Assembly: GCA_050694275.1 (NCBI GenBank) | Contig: JBOGXF010000047.1 | Coordinates: forward strand, 1 to 17,708 | Length of the DNA stretch: 17,708 nucleotides | From: JBOGXF01 sp050694275 | GTDB lineage: Bacteria > Actinomycetota > CADDZG01 > WHSQ01 | Reading direction: 5' to 3' | Notes under the pieces: model-generated | Database searches by the model: none | The model's input: the letters and a program-made list of their open reading frames with translations, nothing else | Told to the model about the DNA's origin: nothing | Made by a program: the position numbers and the translations under genes | Part shown: piece by piece, positions 7,518-14,783 of the stretch | Numbering within the stretch: position 1 is the stretch's first letter | How the letters are laid out: every line of letters begins with the position of its first letter

Positions 7518-9668
7518 ATGTCTCGACTCGCAGCCATCTCTCTGTCGCTCGCACTCGTCCTGTCACCGCTCTCGGGAGCCGCGGTGCGCGCCCAAACGCC
7601 CACGGCCACCCCCGACGGCATCACTCTCGAGCTCCTCTCTCAGCCGGTGTGGCACGAGCCGGGCGATCGCCTCGACATCAGAGTCCGTGTGACCAACGGC
7701 ACCTCGACCCCACTCGAGGGCTTCCGGGTGCAGCTCAACCTCTTCGATCGCATGGTGACGCGCTCCGATCTTCATCGGAGCTTCGAGGGCCTCAACCCGG
7801 CCCTCGCTCCCGGTGCCTTCCCCCGGGACCTTTTCGACCAGTCGATCGCTCCCGGCGACTCCCGGGTCGTGACCTTCAACGAGCGCGTCGACCAGTCGCT
7901 CTTCCTGCTCTCGGATGCGAGCGAACCCGGCGTCTATCCTCTGACGATCTCGCTCGTCGGCGCGGACCTCACCTTGCTGGACTCGATTACGACCGCGCTC
8001 ATTTTCATCACCAAGACGCCCCCATCCCCTCTTGGGCTCGTCGCGGTCGTGCCGATCAACTCGATCCCGGCGCGACTACCCGATGGCGTCTTCCACCCCG
8101 ATGAGTTGGGTGATTGGCCGCTGGAGGAAGCCATCTCGGACGGCGGCTGGCTCGCCGGATTGCTCGATGCGCTCGAGCGATCCCCCCGTCGCCTCAGACT
8201 CGGGATCGCCCCGGTTCCCCGCTTGATCGAGGAGCTGGCCGATATGTCGAACGGCTTCCGGCGCGCCTCTGTCGATGAGTTCGAAGAAGTGGCCGCGTCG
8301 GACGAGGCCGCCGAGAACGCGGCCGAGGCTATCGATCGATTGACCGACCTCCTCGAACGGGAGGGCATCGAGGGAGTGCTCACTCCGTACGCGTTCCCCG
8401 ACCTCCCCGCGTTGCGAAATCACCTGTCGTCCGATGTCGCCACCGAACACATCGTGCTCGGCCATCTCCCCGAAGGGGAAAGAGTTCTCGAGGAGGCGTT
8501 CGGAATCGATTTCCCGGACCGCTGGCTGTTCCCGCCCGGCGGGCGTCTCGATGCAGGAACCCTCGAGGTCATCCAGGCGCGCCGCACCGGCACCGGCACC
8601 GGCACCAATATTCTCTGGAGCGGCGAGTCGCTTGAAGCGCCTCCCGATCCCGACAGCGCAGGATGTCCCACGACGTTCGCGAGCTCGACGTGCCCGATCG
8701 CGGTCGAGACCTTCGCGGGTGGGGTCGAGGGATGGCTGGCCGACGAGGGCCTGCAGGAGAGGATGGGCCGTCTCATCAATCCCGGCGATACGGCTCTCGA
8801 CCTCCAGAGATTCTTCGCCGAGACCGCGATGATCTGGGCGGAGCTACCGGGCACCGAACATCGCGTCGCGCATTTCACCGTGGGCTCTCTGTGGCAGCCC
8901 CCGCCCGAGCTCTCGACGAGCTTTTTCACCGCGCTCGCCGAGGCCCCGTGGCTCAAACCCATGGCCCCCACGCGCGCGCTGAGGACCGGGCTTGAGCCGG
9001 TCGAACGCGACATCCTCGAATCGCTCCCGCCCTCGTCGAGCGACCCCGGGACCTCCTACTTCTCGGAGGTCGAGGAGGCGGAACGGGTGGTCGATAGCTT
9101 CGCGACCCTCGAGCCCCCCTCGACCCTGATCGGGCGGCTTACGCATAACGTCCTCACCGCGGAGAGCCGGACCTGGTGGACCGATCCGGAGCTGATCGAG
9201 CGAGGGTTGGCCTATGCGCGTGCGACGCGCGCCGAAACCGAGTCCGACTTGTCGAAGATCAGCGTTGAGAGTTTCGAGGAGATCACGTTGACCTCACGCA
9301 CCGGAACGGTCTCTCTGCTCGTTCGCAACGAGACCGGCTATCCGGTGACGCTCGAGATCGAGCTCAGGTCTCCGAAGCTGACTTTCGCCGAGCCCGTCAT
9401 CACTCAGACCTTCAGCGACGAAGCGACTCCCCTGGAAGTGGGGGTGACCGCACAATCGAGCGGGATCTTCCCCCTCCAGGTGTTTCTCAAGACCCCGGAC
9501 GGCCTCGACATCGAGCCAAACGGGGCGCGGGAGATCTCGGTGAGATCGACCGAGCTCAACCGCATCGCGCTGGTCATCACCGTCAGCGCGCTCGCATTCT
9601 TGATCCTCTTCTACGTCTCGAGGTGGATTCGGCGGCGACGCCGTCCCGCCCAAGCCCCGGCTTCTTGA
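7518..9668 (+). CDS. DUF6049-like secreted, C-terminally membrane-anchored protein
   Basis: A 716-residue protein with an N-terminal signal peptide (residues 1-25, ending AVRA|Q) and a single C-terminal transmembrane helix (about 683-703, IALVITVSALAFLILFYVSRW) followed by an IRRRRR stop-transfer tail. Most of it is therefore extracytoplasmic. The first part (residues about 35-150) looks like a beta-sandwich (DRLDIRVRVTNGTSTPLEGFRVQLNLFDR). The middle has a glycoside-hydrolase-like or polysaccharide-deacetylase-like alternating pattern without recognisable catalytic residues. A second beta domain precedes the TM. Two cysteines (GCPTTFASSTC, near residue 385) could form a disulfide. Position and topology match the DUF6049 family protein encoded just upstream of murJ in actinobacteria (M. 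tuberculosis Rv3909), of unknown function. Its end overlaps the proposed murJ start. Confidence 0.8.
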   Translation: MSRLAAISLSLALVLSPLSGAAVRAQTPTATPDGITLELLSQPVWHEPGDRLDIRVRVTNGTSTPLEGFRVQLNLFDRMVTRSDLHRSFEGLNPALAPGAFPRDLFDQSIAPGDSRVVTFNERVDQSLFLLSDASEPGVYPLTISLVGADLTLLDSITTALIFITKTPPSPLGLVAVVPINSIPARLPDGVFHPDELGDWPLEEAISDGGWLAGLLDALERSPRRLRLGIAPVPRLIEELADMSNGFRRASVDEFEEVAASDEAAENAAEAIDRLTDLLEREGIEGVLTPYAFPDLPALRNHLSSDVATEHIVLGHLPEGERVLEEAFGIDFPDRWLFPPGGRLDAGTLEVIQARRTGTGTGTNILWSGESLEAPPDPDSAGCPTTFASSTCPIAVETFAGGVEGWLADEGLQERMGRLINPGDTALDLQRFFAETAMIWAELPGTEHRVAHFTVGSLWQPPPELSTSFFTALAEAPWLKPMAPTRALRTGLEPVERDILESLPPSSSDPGTSYFSEVEEAERVVDSFATLEPPSTLIGRLTHNVLTAESRTWWTDPELIERGLAYARATRAETESDLSKISVESFEEITLTSRTGTVSLLVRNETGYPVTLEIELRSPKLTFAEPVITQTFSDEATPLEVGVTAQSSGIFPLQVFLKTPDGLDIEPNGAREISVRSTELNRIALVITVSALAFLILFYVSRWIRRRRRPAQAPAS
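8585..8606 (+). repeat. hexanucleotide tandem repeat, about 3.7 x CACCGG
   Basis: Three CACCGG copies plus CACC, in frame within the DUF6049-like gene, encoding a Thr-Gly dipeptide run (TGTGTGT). Length changes by whole units would keep the frame. Confidence 0.8.
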
Positions 9669-11293
9669 GCTCGCTCGCGCGCGCCACCGCCGTGATGTCG
9701 GTCGGGACCGTGCTCTCGCGCGCCACCGGGCTGCTTCGTATCACCGCGATCGTGGCGGCGTTGGGCGTCGTCGAAGATCGCGTCACCGACACGTACAACC
9801 TCGCCAACACCGCGCCCAACATCATCTACGAGCTGGTCCTCGGAGGAATCCTCACATCGGTGTTCGTGCCAGTGTTCGTGGAACTGCTGGAGAAGGAAGG
9901 TCGGGAACGTGCATGGGAGGTCGTGAGCGCGATAGTCAATCTCTCGATCGTCGCGCTGACCGCCATCGCGGTGATCGGCATCCTCGCCGCGCCGCTGATC
10001 TCGAAACTCTACGCGCTGCGGTTCGCCGGACCTGAAGCAGAGCTCCAGCGCGAAACCCTGACCTTCTTGCTGCGTCTGTTCATTCCGCAGATCATCTTCT
10101 ACGGCCTCGCGGCGATAACCGCCGGGATGCTGAACGCGCACCGCCGGTTCGGGGCCCCCATGTACACGCCGATCCTCAACAATCTCGCGGTCATCGCGGT
10201 GTTCGTCGGATTCCGCCAGGCTTACGGGGCGGTCTCGCTCGACGAGCTCGACACCCCAAAGCTCCTCCTCATCGGGCTCGGGACGACCGCCGGCGTCGCC
10301 ATCATGGCCCTGGCTCAGCTCCCCTTCCTGAAGGGTGTGAGCCGCTACCGGCTTGCGTGGGATCCGACGCACCCCTCGGTGAAGAAGCTCATGCGTCTGT
10401 CCGTCTTCGTCGTCGGCTACGTGATCGTCAACCAGATCGGCTATCTCGTCGTCCAGCTCCTCGCGGCGCCCCAGCAGGGTGGTTATTCGGCCTACGTGTA
10501 CGCGTTCACGTTTTTCATGCTTCCGCACGGCCTCTTCGCGGTCTCGGTCATCACCGCCCTGTTGCCGGCGATGAGCGAGCACGCGGTGCACGAAAGGTGG
10601 GACCAATACCGGGAACGCCTGTCGATCGGGGTGCGTGCCACCATTCTGCTCGTGCTGCCGGCCGCGGTCGGGTATTTGGTCTTGGGGGGGCCGATCGTCA
10701 GACTGCTGATCGAATACGGGCGCGTCACCTCGGCCTCGACCGAGCTCGTGGCGGGTGTGCTGCAACTCTTCGTGCTGGGTCTTGTCCCCTTCGCGCTGTT
10801 TCAGCTCTTCCTGCGCGGCTTCTACGCCATCCACGACACCAAGACGCCGTTTCTCATTAACTGCGGAGCAGTGGCGCTCAACACCGCGATCAACATTCCG
10901 ATGTTTGCCGCATTCCAGGTGAAAGGACTGGCGGCCGGTCACGCGATCGCCTACACGTTCGGGGTCATCCTTCAGGGGCGAGCGCTGTCGCGGCGTGTGG
11001 GAGGCATCGACGGGAGAGCGGTGGCGCGGAGCACGGTGCGGATCGCCGCGGCGGGGGCCGGGATGGGCGTCCTCGTCTGGCTCGCGTCTGCGGCCACCGG
11101 CCTGGTCGTCCAGGAGGACGAGTTCTCCGGCGCGGCCCTGACGGTCATCGTTCCGGTTGGGGTCGGCATCATCTCCTACCTCGGCCTCGCTCACCTTTTC
11201 CGAGTCAAAGAGCTCGACTTCGTGCGGGGAATCCTCGGCCGGCGAGCACGAAATGAGCCAAACACTCAGGACACACCCACAGCAGGACGATAA
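9623..11293 (+). CDS. murJ: lipid II flippase MurJ
   Basis: An integral membrane protein of the MOP superfamily that moves lipid II (the peptidoglycan precursor) across the membrane. It is 556 residues from GTG 9623, with about 14 hydrophobic segments. The N-terminal family block is SVGTVLSRATGLLRI...DTYNLANTAPNIIYELVLGGILTSVFVPVFVELL, and the mid block is LRLFIPQIIFYGLAAITAGMLNAHRRFGAPMYTPILNN. The loop HAVHERWDQYRERLSIGVRATILLVLPAAVGYLVLGGPIVRLLIEYG is also typical. The true start is uncertain: GTG 9623, TTG 9665 (TTGA overlap with the upstream stop) and ATG 9695 are all possible, and coupling to the upstream gene is likely. Unlike the mycobacterial protein (Rv3910), it ends after the transmembrane core, with no fused kinase-like domain; the kinase is a separate downstream gene. 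Confidence 0.95.
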   Translation: MDSAATPSRPSPGFLSSLARATAVMSVGTVLSRATGLLRITAIVAALGVVEDRVTDTYNLANTAPNIIYELVLGGILTSVFVPVFVELLEKEGRERAWEVVSAIVNLSIVALTAIAVIGILAAPLISKLYALRFAGPEAELQRETLTFLLRLFIPQIIFYGLAAITAGMLNAHRRFGAPMYTPILNNLAVIAVFVGFRQAYGAVSLDELDTPKLLLIGLGTTAGVAIMALAQLPFLKGVSRYRLAWDPTHPSVKKLMRLSVFVVGYVIVNQIGYLVVQLLAAPQQGGYSAYVYAFTFFMLPHGLFAVSVITALLPAMSEHAVHERWDQYRERLSIGVRATILLVLPAAVGYLVLGGPIVRLLIEYGRVTSASTELVAGVLQLFVLGLVPFALFQLFLRGFYAIHDTKTPFLINCGAVALNTAINIPMFAAFQVKGLAAGHAIAYTFGVILQGRALSRRVGGIDGRAVARSTVRIAAAGAGMGVLVWLASAATGLVVQEDEFSGAALTVIVPVGVGIISYLGLAHLFRVKELDFVRGILGRRARNEPNTQDTPTAGR

Positions 11294-11300
11294 TCAGGGA

Positions 11301-11684
11301 ATGAACACAATCAACAACGAGCGCGGCGTCATCGGCGACTGGATCATCAAGGTAGTGTTCATGCTCGCAGTGATCGGTGTGGCTGTCTTCGATATCGGGG
11401 CCATCGCGGTCAACTCGTTCGGGTTGAACTCGACTGCAACCGACATCGCCAATGAGATCGCGCCCGCCCCCGGAGAGGTCCTCACTCAGCAATCGGTCGA
11501 GCGTGAAGCGGCTGAGTTGGCTACGAACGCGAGGGCGCGGCTCGTGAAGGTCACCTTCGACCGCGCCAACAACACGGTGAGCATCAGGATCAGGCGCCGG
11601 GCGGACACGCTCGTGATCGGCCGCATCGGTCCGCTCGAGGACTGGACCAGGGCGACCGCGGAAGCACGTTTTAAGACCCAATAG
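11301..11684 (+). CDS. small single-pass membrane protein of unknown function between murJ and the kinase
   Basis: A 127-residue protein: a short polar N-terminus containing NERG, one hydrophobic helix (residues about 14-37, WIIKVVFMLAVIGVAVFDIGAIAV), a polar linker with NSTATDIANEIA, a helix (SVEREAAELATNARARLVKV), and a beta-rich end closing with ADTLVIGRIGPLEDWTRATAEARF. I do not recognise a named family. The ERG-plus-helix start is reminiscent of TadE/TadG-type pseudopilin N-termini, but there is no proper prepilin cleavage motif with Glu at +5. The frame is open back into murJ; ATG 11301 is chosen, with AGCAGGA 11 nt upstream. It starts 8 bp after murJ and ends 10 bp before the kinase start, so it is embedded in the operon and may assist MurJ or the kinase at the membrane. 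Confidence 0.8.
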   Translation: MNTINNERGVIGDWIIKVVFMLAVIGVAVFDIGAIAVNSFGLNSTATDIANEIAPAPGEVLTQQSVEREAAELATNARARLVKVTFDRANNTVSIRIRRRADTLVIGRIGPLEDWTRATAEARFKTQ

Positions 11685-11687
11685 GCT
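11682..11687 (+). promoter_or_regulatory. candidate -10 element, leaderless kinase transcript
   Basis: TAGGCT (11682-11687) lies 6 nt before GTG 11694, and no good Shine-Dalgarno is present. The first three bases are also the stop codon of the preceding gene, which weakens the case. Confidence 0.25.
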
Positions 11688-11693
11688 TCATCC

Positions 11694-13199
11694 GTGTCCG
11701 AGGACCTGGAGTTACCGACCCTCGCGGAACGGTATGTGCTGGAATCCGCCATCGCCAAGGGCGGCATGGCGACCGTCTACCGGGCGCAAGATCGCGTCCT
11801 TGCCCGCGCCGTAGCGGTAAAGGTCCTCCACTCCCATCTCGCCGACGACCCGGGTTTCCTCGAACGTTTCCGACTCGAGGCGCTTGCCGCGGCGCGGCTC
11901 ACCCATCCCAACATCGTCGCCATCTACGACACGGGCACCCAGCGCGCCGGCGGACCAGAGGCCCCAGAGCAGCACTTCATCGTGATGGAACACTGCGGCC
12001 GCGGTTCTCTCCGCGACCTCCTTCGGGCCGAAGGCTCGCTTCCCGCAGAGCGCGCTGTCCGGATAGGAACGACGATTGCCGACGCGCTGTCTTACGCGCA
12101 TGCAGAGGAGATCGTCCACCGAGACGTGAAACCTGCCAACGTGCTGGTCGCCGACGACGGATCTCTCAAGGTGGGCGACTTCGGGATCGCCAAAGCGGCG
12201 TTGGGGTCGGCCGACCTGACGACCTCGGGAGAGATCCTCGGGACCGTGACGTACCTCGCTCCGGAACAGATCGACGGACGCGAACCGGACGCTCGATCCG
12301 ACATCTACTCTCTCGGGATCGTCCTGTACGAGCTGTTGACGGGGCGCCCCCCCTTTGTCGGAGAGACCCACATCGCCACGGCCATGATGCACAAACAACA
12401 GGCCCCGCCCGCACCTCGAAGCCTCAGGGCCGGGATCCCGCGCCCGCTCGAGGAGACCGTGCTCCGAGCCCTCGCCAAGGATCCCGCCGATCGCTTCGCC
12501 ACCGCCGGCGAGATGCGCAGCGAGCTCGAGGCGCAGATCTCCGGGGGGGTCCCCACGGTTGGGCTCCCGGTGACCGGGGCAGCACCACCCGACGTCGCCC
12601 TGCCGGCCGACGAGAACGCGGCCGAGGTCGTCACCCGGCGAGTGGGGCCCGTCCTGGCGCTGATAGCCGGGGCCGTGATCGTCTCGCTCGCCCTCGCGGC
12701 CCTACTGGCCGAGCCCGACGGTGGCTCCGGAGGTGGTCGAAACGGCGGATCGGCGGGCGGCCTCGAGCGGGTGACTGTGGCGTCCGGTGACGACTTCGAT
12801 CCCCACGGCGGCGACGGCGAGCACCCCGAGGACGTTCCTCTCGCCTTCGACGACGACGAGGCGACCGCGTGGACGACCTCGACGTATGAGGATCCGCTCA
12901 GCCTGATCGGAAAGCCCGGGGTCGGAATCGTGTTCGACCTCGGCGACGACGCGGACGTAAGCCGAATCGAGATCGTCGGGTCCGGCGGCTACTCGCTCGA
13001 GATGCGGTCGGGCGATGAGCTCGGCGCGGACGAAACCTCGCTCGAGGTGTTCGCGACGGTCGACGGGGCCGCGACGGAGGAAACGGTCGAGCTCGAGGAG
13101 ACGGTCGACGATCGATACTGGCTCCTGTGGATCACACAGCTCTCGGCAGACGGCGCGGGGCGGGCGGAGATACGAGAGGTGCGATTCTTTGGACCGTGA
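11694..13199 (+). CDS. transmembrane Ser/Thr protein kinase with extracellular discoidin-like domain
   Basis: A 501-residue, Hanks-type kinase of the PknB group. The kinase domain is at residues about 13-280: nucleotide loop IAKGGMATVY (first loop Gly replaced by Ala), K43 in VAVKVL, likely alpha-C Glu62, catalytic VHRDVKPANVL (D144, K146, N149), DFG at 162-164, GTVTYLAPE (residues 183-191) in the activation segment, and DIYSLGIVLYELLTGRPPF. All key catalytic residues are present, so activity is expected. A transmembrane helix spans about 317-339. The extracellular part (about 358-501) begins VTVASGDDFDPHGGDGEHPED and has FDDDEATAWTTSTYEDP, resembling the galactose-binding/F5-8 type C domain at the C-terminus of mycobacterial MviN (Rv3910). 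It likely senses a wall component and phosphorylates wall-synthesis partners. GTG 11694 is the start; its end overlaps the sigma gene. Confidence 0.93.
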   Translation: MSEDLELPTLAERYVLESAIAKGGMATVYRAQDRVLARAVAVKVLHSHLADDPGFLERFRLEALAAARLTHPNIVAIYDTGTQRAGGPEAPEQHFIVMEHCGRGSLRDLLRAEGSLPAERAVRIGTTIADALSYAHAEEIVHRDVKPANVLVADDGSLKVGDFGIAKAALGSADLTTSGEILGTVTYLAPEQIDGREPDARSDIYSLGIVLYELLTGRPPFVGETHIATAMMHKQQAPPAPRSLRAGIPRPLEETVLRALAKDPADRFATAGEMRSELEAQISGGVPTVGLPVTGAAPPDVALPADENAAEVVTRRVGPVLALIAGAVIVSLALAALLAEPDGGSGGGRNGGSAGGLERVTVASGDDFDPHGGDGEHPEDVPLAFDDDEATAWTTSTYEDPLSLIGKPGVGIVFDLGDDADVSRIEIVGSGGYSLEMRSGDELGADETSLEVFATVDGAATEETVELEETVDDRYWLLWITQLSADGAGRAEIREVRFFGP

Positions 13200-13767
13200 A
13201 CGAGCCTCCGACGAGGAGCTGCTTCAGCTCTACGTCGAGGGTGACGAGGCCGCCTTCGCCGCGCTGATGCAGAGGCACGAGGATCGCATCTTCGGACTTG
13301 CCTATCGCATGCTCGGGGATCGGTCGGATGCGCTCGAGGCGACCCAGGAGACGTTCATATCCGCGTTCAGGCAGGCGGCCACGTTTCGCGGCGACTCGGC
13401 GTTCGGCACGTGGCTGTATCGGGTAGGCATCAACGCGTGCCGCGACCTCATGCGCCGGCGGAGGCGATTTCCGGTCGCCGAAGAGGATCCCTTTGCCGCC
13501 ACGGGCGCGCCCACCCCGGAGCTCAGGGGCATCGACGAGCCGGTGCTCGACCGCATGGAGATCGCCCGTGCGCTCGCACAGCTCCCGGCCGAATACCGGG
13601 AAGCCGTCGTCATGCACGATCTCGGCGGCATCCCTTACGAGGAGATCGCGACGCTCACGCGGGCCAAGATCGGCACGGTCAAGTCCCGTATCAGCCGGGG
13701 TCGCCGGATGCTGGCAGGACTCATGGAACAACCCGCCGGTGTGCGGCCGTCAAAGGAAAAGAGATGA
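13189..13767 (+). CDS. sigM: ECF (group 4) RNA polymerase sigma factor, SigM-like by position
   Basis: A 192-residue extracytoplasmic-function sigma factor. Region 2 (about 22-90) contains FAALMQRHEDRIFGLAYRMLGDRSDALEATQETF and the -10 recognition part FRGDSAFGTWLYRVGINACRDLMRRR. Region 4 (about 125-178) has ALAQLPAEYREAVVMHDLGGIPYEEIA and the helix-turn-helix IGTVKSRISRGRRML. Start is TTG 13189, with GAGAGGT 8 nt upstream; it overlaps the kinase stop by 11 bp, and its own stop overlaps the anti-sigma start (ATGA). Orthology to SigM rests on synteny (murJ-sigM-anti-sigma-trxB). It may drive its own partner genes and, by inference, the trxB promoter, which has an ECF-type sequence. Confidence 0.92.
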   Translation: MDRERASDEELLQLYVEGDEAAFAALMQRHEDRIFGLAYRMLGDRSDALEATQETFISAFRQAATFRGDSAFGTWLYRVGINACRDLMRRRRRFPVAEEDPFAATGAPTPELRGIDEPVLDRMEIARALAQLPAEYREAVVMHDLGGIPYEEIATLTRAKIGTVKSRISRGRRMLAGLMEQPAGVRPSKEKR

Positions 13768-14726
13768 CCGAACCCATCGACCACCAACGCTGCTCCGAGC
13801 TGCTCGGCGCCTACGTCGCCGCAGAGCTGAGCGAGCGGGAGCGCGCGGCCGTCGAGAGCCACCTCGCGAGCTGCTCCGAGTGCGAGCAGGAGCGAGTCGC
13901 GCTCGTCGCGCTCGTCGCGCTCGTCGCGGGTGACGTCGAGCCTCTTGGCGACGACGAGCGCGCTCGGCTCCGCGAGCGGGTCGGTGCCGCGCTTCCGCGC
14001 GCCCGGGGCGATGTCATCGGGATCGCGCCGGCTCGCGGGCGGCAGGCTCGCTGGGGGCAGGTGGTCGGCATCGCGGCGTCGGTCGTGTTGCTCGTCGCCG
14101 GGCTGTTCTACGTCGGCACCCAGGGACTCGGGGGAGGCGACGACGAGGCCGCCACCGGGTTGTCCGAGGAGGAGGCTCCCGCGGTCGAGGACGCCGGTGC
14201 CGGGCGCGGGGCGAGGCCCGCGAGCAAAGACCAGACGAGGTTCGAGGCGGGCCAAGCGGACGCCGAGACCGAGGAGGAATCCGCCGCCGCCCTCGGCGCG
14301 ACCGCCGGGGGCCCCGAGCCCGGCCCCCTCTTCGACGCCCGCGCCGGCAGGGTCACCGAACGCGACCTCACTCGCCTCGGACGGCGGGGGGCGCCGTTCG
14401 TGTCCTACGCCGCGACCTACACCGTCTCCGATGCCCTCGCCCGGCGCGATGCGTTTCTCGACGACCTCGTCGCTCTCGCCCCCGATTCCGCCACGGGAGA
14501 CGACATCCAGGCCTGCTCCGAACGCGTCTTCTCGGGGGCCGTCGACGCGATCCTGCCGGCCTACGGCGCGCTCGGTCGCCTCCACCAAGAGGAGGCGCTG
14601 ATCCTCGGCTACGCATGGAGCGACCGCTCCGAGGGCCCGCTCTACAGGTGGATGTTCTGGGCGTGGTCGCCGGGCGATTGCGACGGGCTCAACACCCTCT
14701 ACCAGACGGGCCGGATCAGCCGCTGA
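13764..14726 (+). CDS. membrane-bound zinc-finger anti-sigma factor
   Basis: A 320-residue single-pass membrane protein. The N-terminal anti-sigma zinc-finger (ZAS) domain (about 1-60) has C10 and the H33-x3-C37-x2-C40 motif (ESHLASCSEC). A hydrophobic helix lies at about 99-118 (QVVGIAASVVLLVAGLFYVG). An acidic, low-complexity extracellular linker (about 122-210) follows, then a compact ectodomain ending SRISR-like, containing two cysteines (QACSERVF and PGDCDGL) that could form a disulfide. The architecture predicts that it holds the sigma factor at the membrane and releases it on an outside or redox signal. ATG 13764 overlaps the sigma stop (ATGA), with an AAAGGA ribosome binding site. Positionally it corresponds to M. 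tuberculosis Rv3912 (RsmA). The ectodomain is not recognised. Confidence 0.88.
   Translation: MTEPIDHQRCSELLGAYVAAELSERERAAVESHLASCSECEQERVALVALVALVAGDVEPLGDDERARLRERVGAALPRARGDVIGIAPARGRQARWGQVVGIAASVVLLVAGLFYVGTQGLGGGDDEAATGLSEEEAPAVEDAGAGRGARPASKDQTRFEAGQADAETEEESAAALGATAGGPEPGPLFDARAGRVTERDLTRLGRRGAPFVSYAATYTVSDALARRDAFLDDLVALAPDSATGDDIQACSERVFSGAVDAILPAYGALGRLHQEEALILGYAWSDRSEGPLYRWMFWAWSPGDCDGLNTLYQTGRISR
13896..13928 (+). repeat. 9-bp in-frame tandem repeat, about 3.7 x GTCGCGCTC
   Basis: Three exact GTCGCGCTC units plus GTCGCG, encoding VALVALVALVA directly after the zinc-binding motif of the anti-sigma factor. Unit gain or loss would not break the frame. Confidence 0.85.
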
Positions 14727-14738
14727 CCGACCGGGCGC

Positions 14739-14764
14739 GGAATCTCGGGACGCTTATCGCTGTT
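14739..14764 (+). promoter_or_regulatory. SigR/SigH-type ECF promoter of trxB (GGAAT-N18-GTT)
   Basis: GGAAT at 14739-14743, exactly 18 nt, then GTT at 14762-14764. This matches the published thiol-oxidative-stress consensus of Streptomyces SigR and is close to that of mycobacterial SigH. The predicted transcription start is around 14771-14775, about 10 nt before ATG 14784. The location directly before trxB, a classic SigR/SigH target, makes a chance match unlikely. Confidence 0.75.
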
Positions 14765-14771
14765 CGATAAG
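14753..14771. repeat. perfect 7-bp inverted repeat overlapping the trxB promoter
   Basis: CTTATCG (14753-14759) and CGATAAG (14765-14771) are exact reverse complements around the 5-nt centre CTGTT. The repeat covers the -10 GTT and the probable start site. It could be an operator or a small 5' hairpin; it is not a terminator (AT-rich stem, no T-run). Confidence 0.6.
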
Positions 14772-14783
14772 GTGATGCAGCAG

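Noticed and set aside
9611..11194. Long minus-strand open frame (527 codons) opposite murJ
   Set aside because: Composition is a highly charged Asp/Arg/Glu/Gln/His mixture typical of the antisense of a hydrophobic membrane-protein gene in GC-rich DNA; murJ on the plus strand is unmistakable.
13635..14588. Minus-strand open frame of 317 codons opposite the anti-sigma gene
   Set aside because: Antisense of a GC-rich acidic linker; the sigma/anti-sigma arrangement with ATGA overlap explains the region.
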